Positions 52,601-60,932 of a DNA stretch of 64,000 bases are shown here, in pieces. Each line of letters starts with the position of its first letter. The first letter of the stretch is position 1. A program made the translations under genes and the position numbers. The notes under the pieces were generated by a model. It saw nothing but the letters and a program-made list of their open reading frames with translations, did not search any database and was not told the origin of the DNA. The DNA comes from Amia ocellicauda (lineage: Eukaryota; Chordata; Actinopteri; Amiiformes; Amiidae). The stretch lies in the NCBI RefSeq assembly GCF_036373705.1, contig NC_089863.1, positions 5,056,857 to 5,120,856 on the forward strand, in the 5' to 3' direction.

Positions 52601-52953
52601 GACTCTGACCTGGGTGATGACGGAGGACTTGATGGGCCGGATCTTGCTCCAGGCCCCTGACGGCTTGCTGGACTTCTCCCCCGGGGCGCCCTTCTCCGGC
52701 AGGGGAGGGAAGGCCTCCAGGTAGGTGGGGATGTAGGCCTCATCCTCTGGGGCGCCCCCTGTAGGAGGCAGAGGCACAGCTGTGGCCCAACTCCAGCTCC
52801 CAGTCTCCAACCCTGACCCGGTGTAACCCTATATCTCAAACATGTGCGTGTGTGCGCATGTGTGTCCCACCTCCTACCTGCCATCTCCTCGTCCCTCAGG
52901 CCGCTGCGATGCTCCGCGAAGCTCTCGGGTGTCAACACCGCCACCGAGCTCAT
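34398..52953 (-). CDS. hdlbp: vigilin (high-density lipoprotein binding protein)
   Basis: Multi-KH RNA-binding protein that binds mRNAs, largely ER-targeted, and promotes their translation. Coding exons in transcript order: 52878-52953, 52610-52758, 52009-52224, 51684-51890, 50957-51172, 48834-49040, 48578-48685, 47942-48046, 47752-47830, 47512-47651, 46362-46466, 46163-46276, 45889-45975, 45460-45591, 41250-41468, 40549-40770, 40226-40444, 39774-39912, 39456-39589, 39057-39161, 36441-36575, 35882-36025, 35392-35571, 35164-35280, 34599-34730, 34398-34490. They total 3,780 nt and 1,259 aa (human 1,268). Fourteen KH cores are visible. Twelve keep GxxG (such as [30 protein letters not shown]). 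Two are degenerate: [10 protein letters not shown] in KH2 and FVARRGQVL in KH10. The start [19 protein letters not shown] and the end MSAWGPKKF match the family. Most introns are phase 0. Fish may carry paralogues, so a/b assignment is left open. Confidence 0.97.
34735..35090. repeat. minisatellite in hdlbp intron
   Basis: Tandem variants of 'gggacacaggaaac' joined by 'gagacggtgagatg' spacers. The unit is about 25-40 bp and irregular. The Ser/Pro/Cys-rich minus-strand frames here are artefacts. Confidence 0.88.
35580..35870. repeat. GA-rich intron tract
   Basis: Plus strand is almost entirely A and G ('gagagagagaggga' variants), that is, CT-rich on the hdlbp sense strand. It fills the intron between exons 35882-36025 and 35392-35571. 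Confidence 0.85.
36627..38980. mobile_element. unclassified inverted-repeat DNA transposon
   Basis: The left end (36627 onward, 'cagtcaaacgttttagc') and the reverse complement of the right end (38976 leftward, 'cagtcaaatgtttcaga') align over about 51 bp with roughly 43 matches, including a shared 'tttttccagttt' block. The interior of 2.3 kb is AT-rich with no long open frame. It contains a palindromic block at 38520-38625 shared with the hAT element. CA/TA repeats flank both ends and hide the target duplication. It fills most of the hdlbp intron between exons 39057-39161 and 36441-36575. Confidence 0.65.
38520..38625. repeat. palindrome-rich block shared with 6370-6470
   Basis: Contains 'gcgcagatctgcgc', a perfect 14-bp palindrome, then 'gggagcgg', then 'tctgcagttctgcgcacaac'. 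The hAT element at 6370-6470 has 'gcgcagatctgcgc' and the same order of 'gggagcgg' and 'ctgcagatctgtgcaga'. Both copies are diverged. Confidence 0.7.
39930..40215. repeat. GA-rich intron tract
   Basis: Plus-strand purine-rich repeats ('gagagagagagagacaa', 'gggagagaggaagggag') fill the hdlbp intron between exons 40226-40444 and 39774-39912. Confidence 0.8.
40870..41245. repeat. CT-rich intron tract (opposite bias)
   Basis: Plus-strand 'ctcctcctcctcccctt' and 'cccttctcttcccag' variants, with a loose 40-60 bp periodicity, in the hdlbp intron between exons 41250-41468 and 40549-40770. This is the one clear hdlbp intron whose sense strand is purine-rich. Confidence 0.8.
41541..42741 (+). mobile_element. 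DD36E Tc1/mariner element (copy 2)
   Basis: 1,201 bp between the same 28-bp inverted repeats as copy 1, flanked by TA tracts. The transposase frame opens at 41689 and is disrupted near 42175 by a 17-bp deletion (just after the SRFLL codons), then resumes in another frame at 42203 through 42709. The deletion ends fall on repeated 'gag' trinucleotides. All three catalytic codons are still present but in different frames. Confidence 0.93.
41689..42709 (+). pseudogene. frameshifted DD36E transposase
   Basis: N-terminal part (41689-42189) has the [13 protein letters not shown] start, two helix-turn-helix regions and WSDESRF with the first catalytic Asp. The C-terminal part (42203-42709) has QQDNAPCHK with the second Asp and LNPIEHLWD with the Glu. 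The 17-bp deletion relative to the 56351-57391 copy separates them. The last residues also differ (KGVKQY versus KGGQTQY). Confidence 0.9.
42780..43625 (-). mobile_element. degenerate Tc1-like element (family B, copy 2)
   Basis: Longer relative of 20925-21548. Inverted ends are 'gaaaggaaaaac' (42793) and 'gtttttcctttaattt' (43607-43622). On the minus strand the N-terminus [18 protein letters not shown] is readable near 43457, followed by HTH remnants and then the catalytic-core remnant. Internal deletions and frameshifts make it inactive. It starts about 40 bp from copy 2 of the DD36E element and ends about 17 bp from the next Tc1. Confidence 0.78.
43642..44528 (+). mobile_element. Tc1-like element (family A), truncated
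   Basis: It starts CAGTGAGGGAGAAAAGTA at a TA tract, the usual terminus of an abundant fish Tc1 lineage. A perfect 36-bp inverted pair (43871-43906 and 43929-43964) precedes the transposase start, as in that lineage. The element lacks its right end: at about 44525 it passes directly into a reversed DD36E copy. The central transposase region is also deleted. Confidence 0.88.
44008..44508 (+). pseudogene. internally deleted Tc1 transposase, frame kept
   Basis: 166 codons. Residues 1 to about 110 form the paired-like DNA-binding domain ([20 protein letters not shown], then a GRPR-type linker region). The first catalytic Asp is in WSDETK. The frame then jumps to [10 protein letters not shown], which holds the catalytic Glu, so about 400 bp of core including the second Asp is missing. 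A TAG follows at once where family members have Lys. What remains could bind element ends but cannot cut; expression is unknown. Confidence 0.85.
44525..45365 (-). mobile_element. DD36E Tc1/mariner element, half copy (copy 3)
   Basis: Minus-strand copy with an intact right terminus (ends 45365) but with its left part, including the catalytic second Asp and Glu, lost at the junction with the Tc1. Its transposase frame runs 45205 down to 44705 and stops at the same 17-bp deletion found in copy 2. There is a small local duplication of 'gaaattgaact' near 45320. Confidence 0.92.
46761..46865. mobile_element. 105-bp Tc1-derived MITE
   Basis: Left end CAGTGAGGGAAAAAAGTATT. The right end is its inverse with one mismatch over about 32 bp, and TA flanks both sides. 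Only the terminal region of the family seen at 43642 remains. It lies in the hdlbp intron between exons 47512-47651 and 46362-46466. Confidence 0.9.
47240..47400. repeat. fold-back element with about 73-bp arms
   Basis: Arms begin 'gtgctggaggagcccctacc' and end with its inverse 'ggtaggggctcctccagcac'. The centre alternates 'caattaag' and 'cttaattg' strings. It would form a long hairpin in DNA or RNA. Same hdlbp intron as the MITE at 46.8 kb. A partial relative lies at 14262. Confidence 0.88.
48050..48300. repeat. minisatellite in hdlbp intron
   Basis: Irregular tandem 'cacacacagggacacagaga' units just upstream (in transcript sense) of exon 47942-48046. Cys/Leu/Val-rich antisense frames here are artefacts. 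Confidence 0.85.
49195..50775 (+). mobile_element. non-LTR retrotransposon with SGNH-type ORF1, collapsed
   Basis: Inserted antisense in the hdlbp intron between exons 50957-51172 and 48834-49040. ORF1 remnants: an opening frame from 49204 ([14 protein letters not shown], then [14 protein letters not shown]) closed by TAA at 49411; a coiled-coil stretch (49690-49860, [16 protein letters not shown]); and a GDSL/SGNH-esterase-like segment (49913-50330, [23 protein letters not shown], and DRVHLNQEG after a frameshift near 50275). From about 50540 a reverse-transcriptase piece follows ([19 protein letters not shown], then [16 protein letters not shown]). The endonuclease and much of the RT are missing, so a large internal deletion is needed. 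Inactive. Confidence 0.85.
51185..51680. repeat. GT-rich degenerate repeat in hdlbp intron
   Basis: Loose 'gtgtgttagtgtgtg' and 'attgttattgt' variants between exons 51684-51890 and 50957-51172. Val/Cys-rich frames are artefacts. Confidence 0.8.
52230..52597. repeat. GA-rich tract and (CA)n in hdlbp intron
   Basis: Purine-rich 'ggaggaagaggagaa' repeats (52230-52555) end in a (CA)16-type run at 52563-52596, just before the donor of exon 52610-52758. Confidence 0.9.
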
Positions 52954-52990
52954 GGTGCCAAACCCAGATGTGCGAGTTTCCGATAAAACA
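52954..52990 (-). other. hdlbp: hdlbp 5' UTR portion of the start-codon exon
   Basis: A minus-strand C-rich tract followed by 'cacag' gives an acceptor with the exon starting at 52990, so 37 nt of leader precede the ATG. The ATG context is 'ggcaccATGa', a good vertebrate initiation context (A at -3). At least one upstream non-coding exon is therefore required. Confidence 0.65.
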
Positions 52991-53137
52991 CTGTGGGGGG
53001 GGGGGGGTGAAATAAAATTAAATGAGAGAGGGAGGAACGAGAGAGTGAGAGACAGGGAAAGACCTTTCGGAAAAGACTAAGGAAGAAATGCAAGAAAATA
53101 AACTCCGCCCTGATCCGTGCCTTGTGGTCAGCCTCAC

Positions 53138-53230
53138 CTGCGAAATGGTCAGATACCAGAGAGATCCGTCCAGGTCTGGGCTACCGAGTGCGCTTCAGTG
53201 TGGACTGGCGGTTTGGGGCCCTGATGGTTG
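53138..53230 (-). other. hdlbp: candidate hdlbp 5' UTR exon
   Basis: On the minus strand 'cgcag|gtgaggc' at 53138 is a strong donor only about 150 bp above the acceptor at 52990. The upper boundary is not defined, and the short intron makes this tentative. An alternative first exon lies in the CpG-rich region near 56.1 kb. Confidence 0.3.
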
Positions 53231-54740
53231 CAGACAAAACACACACAATTAAACAAGAAGACACAGTAACACTAAATATGTGAAAAACAGAGGTTATTCG
53301 ACCTCCGCGTGACTATAGGACAATGTAGAGCAGCCAATCAAAGCTACAGGGCAATACAGGGCAGCTAATCAACCTAAGCAGCCTGTCTTGGGGTTCAGTG
53401 GGAGGAAACAGGAACCCCTGAAGGAAACCCAAGAAACCACGGGGGAGACGTACGCAAGGGCCCGGAACCGAACCCGGGGTCCAAGGAGCCATGAGGCAGC
53501 GGCCCCCTTTCATACACTGTGTGAATAACAGTGCACAGCTGGCATCCGCCCCAGGGGTGTCCAACACGGCACCGTTGTCTAGATGTAACCGTGAGATACG
53601 GAAAAAGACACGGTGTTGCCACCTTCCCTTTTATTATGAATATTTATGTCTGGCAAGAGAACGTACTGATGCTCAGCAGCCAAATAACGAGCTCTGAGAC
53701 ACTTACACACTTTCTCTCACACACTCACACTCACACACACAGTGGCAGCTGCCCCCCCATGAGAGACCACACACACTGCAGCGCACCTGTAATTAGGAAC
53801 CCTCCCGGGACCCAACGCGGGGGGTGTGTGTGCTTAATTGGGATCTTTTGGCATGGAAACCAGCTCGGTCTTCAGGGACCCGTGGCTGCTGCCTGTCCCT
53901 GTTATTAGGTGTTGTTTCCTTTGGGGGTTACACAACTGTACACAAGGCCCCCAATCCCTGAAGACCGCACACGCCCACTGACACATGAGGAGGAGTCAAC
54001 TGTTCTGTCCAGCTTTAAAAGACGGGGTCGTCATGATGACCGCAAGGGTCCTGGGCTCGGCTGCCAATACATAAATAAATAACAACGACAACAACAACAA
54101 AAACAATTAGGCTCCGCAGCTGTCGCTACAGGAGTGTGGGTTAGGAGTCCCAGGTGAGGCGGTGTTGCCGTGTCCTGGAGCGCCGTCTCTCCACCGGGAC
54201 CCAGCAGGAACACGGAGAGCCGTCGAGACCGGCACACGCCACGGACCCCAGAATAAAACCCAGCGGAGAACACAAGGAGGTCTGGTTTTACCGAAGCCCG
54301 TCGATAAAAGGAGACCTCCTCGTGTCTCCCCGTGACCCCTGGATCTTCGCGATACCCCACACGCGTGTCTATACCCGCTGTGGAAGATTATCTTTCACGT
54401 CGTTGTAACTTGACTGCTTGGCTGTAAACTGAGCCCGAATGCCCCGGCCGCTGAAATTCAGGCCCACAGAAACCGCCGTCGGTGTCAGAGGGGTTATAAT
54501 CGAGCCCCTCGGGTCCGAGGAAAATATATCAACACGAAACCAGAACCCGCGCGTCTCTGATAGGTCAGGACCACGACAGCAGCACCTATTGCTCTACAGA
54601 GTGTCGCTGAGGGCCGTGGACACACTTGGACTGGGTCTCGGAGTCTGAGAGAGAGAGGGACAGAGAAATGCTATAAAGAGAGACGCGAATGTAGCACTCC
54701 AACCTGACCTATCCTCCAACCCATACTGGAATATGATGCC
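53231..54740. other. upstream/intronic sequence, no gene recognised
   Basis: Probably the hdlbp 5' intron or upstream region. Minor short open frames on both strands carry no recognisable domain. Short A-rich and CA-rich stretches occur. Confidence 0.4.
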
Positions 54741-54751
54741 CGTTGAGCGTT

Positions 54752-55078
54752 GACTGTGACACACACACACACATTTACACACACGTATACACACACGTAT
54801 ACCCACACTCTCCCCCTCTCTCTCACACGCATTTACACACAATACAAACATACTCTCTCTCTTACAAACACACACACACACACTTTCTCTCACACACACG
54901 CATGCACACTCTCTCCCTCTCTCTCACACACATTTATACACAATACAAGCATACTCTCTCTCTCTTACACACTCATGCATATATATACACACACACACAC
55001 ACACACTTACTCTCTCATGCACATTTACATTCACACTCTCTCTCACACACACATACAATTTACACACCAATTCATAAA
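54752..55078 (+). repeat. CA/CT-rich microsatellite cluster
   Basis: Repeated 'tacacacacgtatacacac', 'ctctctctcacacacattta' and CA runs. Frames rich in His/Thr/Ser are artefacts. Confidence 0.9.
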
Positions 55079-55382
55079 CACTCCGCACAGACACGGCTAT
55101 CCTGAGTAGCTGCTGGACCGTGAACATTTCCCCCAACAATTTGCCTAGACACGTTATCCAATGAGAAAGAAAGTGTGACCGGGCAGCATTATTCTGCATG
55201 AAACCAGCTTCAAACGGTGTATATTGTATGTTTCTTATTATTGTGCTTGAGCACAAGCTCATTATGTTACACAGAACATACAGAAGAATACATACATACA
55301 TTACATATAGTGACAGAACTGATCATTTCGGATATTTGAGGTTAATCTGGGTGCATTGCTGGCGCGATCAGATACAATGTTA

Positions 55383-55383
55383 C

Positions 55384-55429
<46 letters not shown>

Positions 55430-55430
55430 G
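55383..55430 (+). repeat. (AAT)n microsatellite
   Basis: About fifteen perfect AAT/ATA triplets. Confidence 0.95.
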
Positions 55431-55682
55431 TTGCTTTTGTTGTTGCATAGATCAATGTAACCATAAACAGACACTATTTAACGTGCACACACCAGTCCGC
55501 AGCCACTGGGATCTCCAATGCATGTGTCAGTGCTAAACGCACCCAAGGGGCAATAATAAACGCGCACAATTGCAGTCTATACATGTGCAAAACCAGATCT
55601 GATCATCAAGTCATTGCAACAGAACAGATATAACAACAGCGGCCCTGACAGCGAGGGTGTCTTCCTATAGCCCTGTTATATG

Positions 55683-55713
<31 letters not shown>

Positions 55714-55989
55714 TGCACCCAGGCAGGCCCGTCACGCAGGCCCGTCACACAGCCCTGTCAAAGCGCCCCGTCCACACAGTCTGCACCCATCTATTATTGC
55801 AGGGGGGGTCTTTATTTCCATGCATGTCTTGCCCCCCGACCTGTCCTGCAGCCGACCGGGGTCCCACCCCTCGGAGACGCATATAGATATGAATGTATAG
55901 GGATGCATTAGAGTCTTACCTCTATAGAGACGAAATGGGATCGGAATAAACACACACACACACACACATGCATGCATGCATACATACAC

Positions 55990-56165
55990 ACACACCGGGC
56001 TCTCGCCGCTCGCACTGGGCGCGGAGGGATCTCACGCACGGCGGCGTCCGGGCGGGGACGTCAGGAAGGGAAAAAAGGGCCGGGGAGCAGCACTTCCTCA
56101 CGGCGGAAAAACCCGCAGTATCCTGCCGCCGCCGCCGCCGCCAGAATTCCCCGGTGAAGTAGAGC
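55990..56165 (-). promoter_or_regulatory. hdlbp: CpG-rich candidate hdlbp promoter / first exon
   Basis: The densest CpG stretch between the hdlbp start codon and the right edge. It includes a (GCC)n run at 56126-56142 (GGC on the minus strand) and several CCGCC elements. It is followed directly on the right by AT-rich and transposon DNA. The position suits the first non-coding exon of hdlbp, about 3.1 kb upstream of the ATG, but no splice donor was assigned. Confidence 0.4.
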
Positions 56166-56318
56166 GTTAGGATTCAAGAAGCAGGTTCATTAGGAAATAC
56201 AACACACACACACAAATTGTATAGGCCCCCAAACCTTGTAACACCCCTTTAATCACTTATCTACACCACAGTGTTCAGGGGGGGAAATATATTTTGTGGG
56301 AAAAAAGATATATATATA

Positions 56319-57539
56319 CACTCACCTAAAGGATTATTAGGAACACCATACTAATACTGTGTTTGACCCCCTTTCGCCTTCAGAACTGCCTTAATTCTAC
56401 GTGGCATTGATTCAACAAGGTGCTGAAAGCATTCTTTACAAATGTTGGCCCATATTGATAGGATAGCATCTTGCAGTTGATGGAGATTTGTGGGATGCAC
56501 ATCCAGGGCACGAAGCTCCCGTTCCACCACATCCCAAAGATGCTCTATTGGGTTGAGATCTGGTGACTGTGGGGGCCAGTTTAGTACAGTGAACTCATTG
56601 TCATGTTCAAGAAACCAATTTGAAATGATTCGACCTTTGTGACATGGTGCATTATCCTGCTGGAAGTAGCCATCAGAGGATGGGTACGTGGTGGTCATAA
56701 AGGGATGGACATGGTCAGAAACAATGCTCAGGTAGGCCGTGGCATTTAAACGATGCCCAATTGGCACTAGGGGGCCTAAAGTGTGCCAAGAAAACATCCC
56801 CCACACCATTACACCACCACCACCAGCCTGCACAGTGGTAACAAGGCATGATGGATCCATGTTCTCATTCTGTTTACGCCAAATTCTGACTCTACCATCT
56901 GAATGTCTCAACAGAAATCGAGACTCATCAGACCAGGCAACACTTTTCCAGTCTTCAACTGTCCAATTTTGGTGAGCTTGTGCAAATTGTAGCCTCTTTT
57001 TCCTATTTGTAGTGGAGATGAGTGGTACCCGGTGGGGTCTTCTGCTGTTGTAGCCCATCCGCCTCAAGGTTGTACGTGTTGTGGCTTCACAAATGCTTTG
57101 CTGCATACCTCGGTTGTAACGAGTGGTTATTTCAGTCAAAGTTGCTCTTCTATCAGCTTGAATCAGTCGGCCCATTCTCCTCTGACCTCTAGCATCAACA
57201 AGGCATTTTCGCCCACAGGACTGCCGCATACTGGATGTTTTTCCCTTTTCACACCATTCTTTGTAAACCCTAGAAATGGTTGTGCGTGAAAATCCCAGTA
57301 ACTGAGCAGATTGTGAAATACTCAGACCGGCCCGTCTGGCACCAACAACCATGCCACGCTCAAAATTGCTTAAATCACCTTTCTTTCCCATTCAGACATT
57401 CAGTTTGGAGTTCAGGAGATTGTCTTGACCAGGACCACACCCCTAAATGCATTGAAGCAACTGCCATGTGATTGGTTGGTTAGATAATTGCATTAATGAG
57501 AAATTGAACAGGTGTTCCTAATAATCCTTTAGGTGAGTG
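56319..57539 (-). mobile_element. DD36E Tc1/mariner element, intact (copy 4)
   Basis: 1,221 bp, perfect 28-bp terminal inverted repeats and TA-rich flanks; same length as copy 1. It carries an uninterrupted transposase gene with about 150 bp from the start codon to the right end and about 30 bp from the stop to the left end. Its features match the DD36E group reported in animals under the name Incomer; that name is from memory. Confidence 0.93.
56351..57391 (-). CDS. Tc1/mariner transposase, DD36E type, uninterrupted
   Basis: 346-residue enzyme that would bind the inverted repeats and catalyse cut-and-paste transposition into TA sites. Residues 10-47 ([20 protein letters not shown] onward) and 84-118 form two helix-turn-helix units, followed by a basic NSRRPHRV linker. 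The RNase-H-like core has Asp155 (WSDESRF), Asp246 (QQDNAPCHK) and Glu283 (NPIEHLWD). Between Asp246 and Glu283 there are 36 residues, not the 34 of classical Tc1. The start [10 protein letters not shown] is shared by all copies in the window. No stop or frameshift is visible; whether it is transcribed or active is unknown. Confidence 0.92.
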   Translation of the reverse strand: MGKKGDLSNFERGMVVGARRAGLSISQSAQLLGFSRTTISRVYKEWCEKGKTSSMRQSCGRKCLVDARGQRRMGRLIQADRRATLTEITTRYNRGMQQSICEATTRTTLRRMGYNSRRPHRVPLISTTNRKKRLQFAQAHQNWTVEDWKSVAWSDESRFLLRHSDGRVRIWRKQNENMDPSCLVTTVQAGGGGVMVWGMFSWHTLGPLVPIGHRLNATAYLSIVSDHVHPFMTTTYPSSDGYFQQDNAPCHKGRIISNWFLEHDNEFTVLNWPPQSPDLNPIEHLWDVVERELRALDVHPTNLHQLQDAILSIWANICKECFQHLVESMPRRIKAVLKAKGGQTQY

Positions 57540-57544
57540 TATAT

Positions 57545-58075
57545 ATATAATACAAATACAGAAGTGAAATATAATTGGATCAGTCTCCACCCCCCTGAGT
57601 TAATATTTGGTGGGAGCACCTTTGACAGGACGTCTGTTAATAAATAAATAATAATAATAGTTGCAGTTGTGAGTCTGTTGGAATAGGTCTCCACCAACTT
57701 TACACACCTAGATTTGGCAATATTTGACCCTTGTTCCTTGTTGGACAGCGATCTTCACGTCATGCCAGGGCTGTTCGATTGGATGGAGGTCATGGCTCTG
57801 ACTGGGCCCCTCAAGGACATTGACCCGTGTGTTTCTTAGCCACTCCAGTGTAGTTTTGGCTGTGTGTTTTGGGTCGCTGTCAGGCTGAAGGGAGACTTAT
57901 ATCCCAGTTTGAGCTTTCTTGCACAGGGCAGCTCAAAGACTTGTCTGTACTTTGCTCCATTCATTTCCCCTTCTATCCTGACTAGTGCCCCAGTGCCTGC
58001 CGCTCAGAAATATCCCCATAGCACGATGCACGGCTCAGGTATTTTTTATATTTGAATGACACTCCTTTAACGACA
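57545..58075 (-). mobile_element. decayed Tc1-like element (fourth lineage)
   Basis: Directly abuts DD36E copy 4. The phrase 'acccccctgagttaatattt' and, on the minus strand, a decayed catalytic segment resembling SQS-HDLHPIEQPWHD (near 57780) place it in another fish Tc1 lineage. A 38-bp part (57762-57799) recurs almost unchanged at about 58300-58338. Confidence 0.7.
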
Positions 58076-59146
58076 TCTGTTACACAAAAGTAACCTCACA
58101 CACCCGCTCACACACAAAGAGAAGAGTCTGACTTCCATGCTGGGGGTTGCCGACCTGCACTAGTAATGCAATAAAATCACAGATTGGGATCACTCCGATG
58201 CAAACCTTGAACTGTCTTTGCATGTTTATATCCGTTTTGAATGTGTGTGTGTGTGTGTGTGTGTTAAAGCCAGCAGTTACTGTGTGCATGCTGTGTTGTA
58301 TGCCAGGGCTATTCAATTGGATGGAGGTCATGGCTGTAAATAATGTCCAGAAGGATGGGTGCAGGGACGGTGATCTATGATACAGCAAAAAAGTTACAAT
58401 GCACACATTTTAGCAGATGGTTTTGCAGTTATTGTTTTCATTAGTAGGTACTTTCGATTGTCGTATAGGACTTTAAACTGGAGTGTGGCTTGTTTACCTG
58501 GTATTGATATCAGAGGAAATAATAATTGCTAAAGTCCTGCTATCGAGTGACCCCCAAGTTACCACAGTACTTTACTCATACCAACTCAGATGAGCGGTGA
58601 GGCTGATCTGCATTCATTCACATTGACGCTGTGTGTCATTTTATTCGAGATATAGGTTTATATAAATGTAAATGGACAACATGTCATGGCAAATATAAGC
58701 TAGAGAAAAGCAGAGGGGTGAGAGTGAGAGAGAGATCTAGTGTCAAGCAGGAGGTAATTGCCCAGGGGGACCTTAATCACTATTGATTTCTAATTACATG
58801 TATTTCTCATTATAATATATTCATGGTTATGTGTTTTTTAAGATCATTTTCGGTATTTTCTTGCTTGGGTTTGAGTCGATTGATTTATATTTCGTGATCG
58901 AAACAACTGCAACGATTGATTCAGAAAAATATTCAATCTTTTGAAGCGTTGGAAACATTGCACCGCAGTGACATCAGGTGGCCAGACTAGAGCTGAGCGA
59001 AACAGCTGTGTTGATGAAACTGCAGAAGGAATAAGGGGTTCATAAGGAGAGGGCGTTGTCTCCATTATTAAGATGAAAAGGAGGAAAAAGGATGAGATTG
59101 TTTGGTGCTATTTGTATTTCACTTTATTAGTAATTATACTTGCCCT
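58076..59146. other. intergenic, no gene recognised
   Basis: Contains a (GT)n run at 58243-58264 and the short duplicate of the neighbouring Tc1 at 58300. No other supported feature. Confidence 0.4.
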
Positions 59147-59336
59147 AGGGCTCTGCTGAAAAACACAAATGCAAAAAGAGAAACACAAAAAGCAGAACGC
59201 AAATGCAAAAGGAAGAACGCAAATGCGAGCGCTATTTGTTTTTGTGTTTCTATTTGCATTCGTTCTTTTTGTGTGTGTTTTTCTTTCTGCATGTGTTTTT
59301 CTCTTTGCATTTGTGTTTTGCACTTCAGGGCCACCA
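59147..59336. repeat. imperfect palindrome, octamer-rich
   Basis: The left arm 'aacacaaatgcaaaaagag' mirrors the right arm 'ctctttgcatttgtgtttt', with outer 'agggctctgctg' against 'cacttcagggcc'. Repeated 'gcaaatgcaaa' strings resemble the ATGCAAAT octamer. Probably a non-autonomous fold-back element. Arms are about 80 bp and imperfect. Confidence 0.75.
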
Positions 59337-60078
59337 TAGCTGATCCAGTGGGAGAGTAGAGATTGTTATTGCCATTGCTTAAACTTGTGGGAAAGTGCAA
59401 TACTGTCTTTTAGAAATTGTCTTTTATTACCATTTCTATAATTGTATATGTCTTTTCTTTCAATAAGGTTAGGGTTTTAGCTTCTTTTATAACCCTTGTT
59501 TTATTAAAGGTGATTTTAAGTCGAATTTATATTATGCCTGTGTAAAGAAGTGCCAACTGGCTTTACGCTACCCACCTCGAAGTGCATGCCTGTTAACATA
59601 AAATCTGTTGAACTTACCTGCGCCTGTCGTATTGTCTTGGGGTCCTGGTCTGAGCCTGTGCGGGGCAGAAATTGTGTGTGTCGAGTTGCCTTCCTCACTA
59701 AACAAAAGGTGGCGTAGTCTTGTTGTCACTTTAGTTGCCACCCATAGCTTGTGGCAATATCTAATACTCGAGTTTGGATTCGAGGCACAAAACACGTAAA
59801 ACAACAAAATAAAAATGTTATGCTACCTGTTCCGACAACTTAGATGCCATAATTGTGATTTACCCAATCCTTGAATAGTTCACTAAAACTTTCTGTTTTT
59901 AAAGGTTTAAGACAAAGATTCTAATCGCTTTCCCTCCAAACTTTTGATTGGTCAGGTTTGGGGTAGTAAAACTGAAATTCAAATCGAAGTAGTCTTTGTC
60001 AGTCCTCTCCCTAGATTCCTGAAGGATGTGTTTTGTGTTACCTGGATAAGGTTTTCACTTTAAAACACAATGGCTTGA
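59337..60078. other. intergenic with a consensus splice donor
   Basis: The minus strand has a perfect 'CAG|GTAAGT' donor at 59618. The preceding 150 bp (59619-59770) look more GC-balanced than the surroundings, but no coding signature is recognised. It may be a non-coding exon or chance. Confidence 0.3.
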
Positions 60079-60562
60079 CACTGATAATCTCGTTATCATG
60101 GCACCTGTCAGTGGGTGGGATATATTAGGCAGCAAGTGAACATTTTGTCCTCAAAGTTGATGTGTTAGAAGCAGGAAAAATGGGCAGCGTAAGGATCTGA
60201 GCGACTTTGACAAGGGCCAAATTGTGATGCTAGACGACTGGGTCAGAGCATCTCCAAAACTGCAGCTCTTGTGGGGTGTTCCCGGTCTGCAGTGGTCAGT
60301 ACCTATCAAAAGTGGTCCAAGGAAGGAAAAGCGGTGAACCGGCGACAGGGTCATGGGCGGCCAAGGCTCATTGATGCACGTGAGGAGTGAAGGCTGGCCC
60401 GTGTGGTCCGATCCAACAGACGAGCTACTGTAGCTCAAATTGCTGAAAAAGTGAATGCTGGTTCTGATAGAAAGGTGTCAGACACACAGCGCATCGCAGT
60501 TTGTTGCGAATGGGGCTGCGTAGCCGCAGACCAGTCAGCGCCTACAATGGGCACGTGTACTA
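60079..60562 (+). mobile_element. Tc1-like element (family C), N-terminal half
   Basis: The transposase start is at 60180 (ATGGGC) but a 1-nt deletion three codons in shifts the frame; the downstream residues would read RKDLSDFDKGQIV. Further on, 'GRPRLIDA' is readable and a CGA-to-TGA change truncates it. The element stops near 60562 without its catalytic half or right end. Confidence 0.8.
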
Positions 60563-60854
60563 GGCACCAACTGGGCCGTTTCTAGCCTTTTGGGGGCCCT
60601 AAGCAGGATTTGATTTGGGGGTCTCCCTCACTATAGCTCACTTGGCACAACATCGATCTAAATGTCTGTATCAGCACACATATGTACAAACAAACATACA
60701 ATGTACAAATATACATATGAAGTCTAAATAATGATATTTGGCCACTAGATGACACTGTATGGACTGTAACACAACACAAACACCGATGAATGGAGACCGA
60801 ACGAACATTCGAAGACTGCCCTATAAAGAAGAGTGATTTGTTTTCCATACATAT

Positions 60855-60932
60855 ATGTAATGTTCAATTGCTCTGGCAACACAAATTTGATTGTCATGCC
60901 AATAAGATCCTTACATTGAAATTGAATTGAGA
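60855..60932 (+). mobile_element. retroposon 3' tail
   Basis: 'ttgattgtcatgccaataag' followed by 'cattgaaattgaattgag' matches the tail type of fish LINEs and is the inverse of the end block found in the two neurl4 introns (4445, 9446). Confidence 0.5.

Noticed and set aside
50757..52953. Long minus-strand frames reading through hdlbp introns
   Set aside because: Only the GT-AG delimited parts match vigilin; the read-through stretches are CT/GA repeats.
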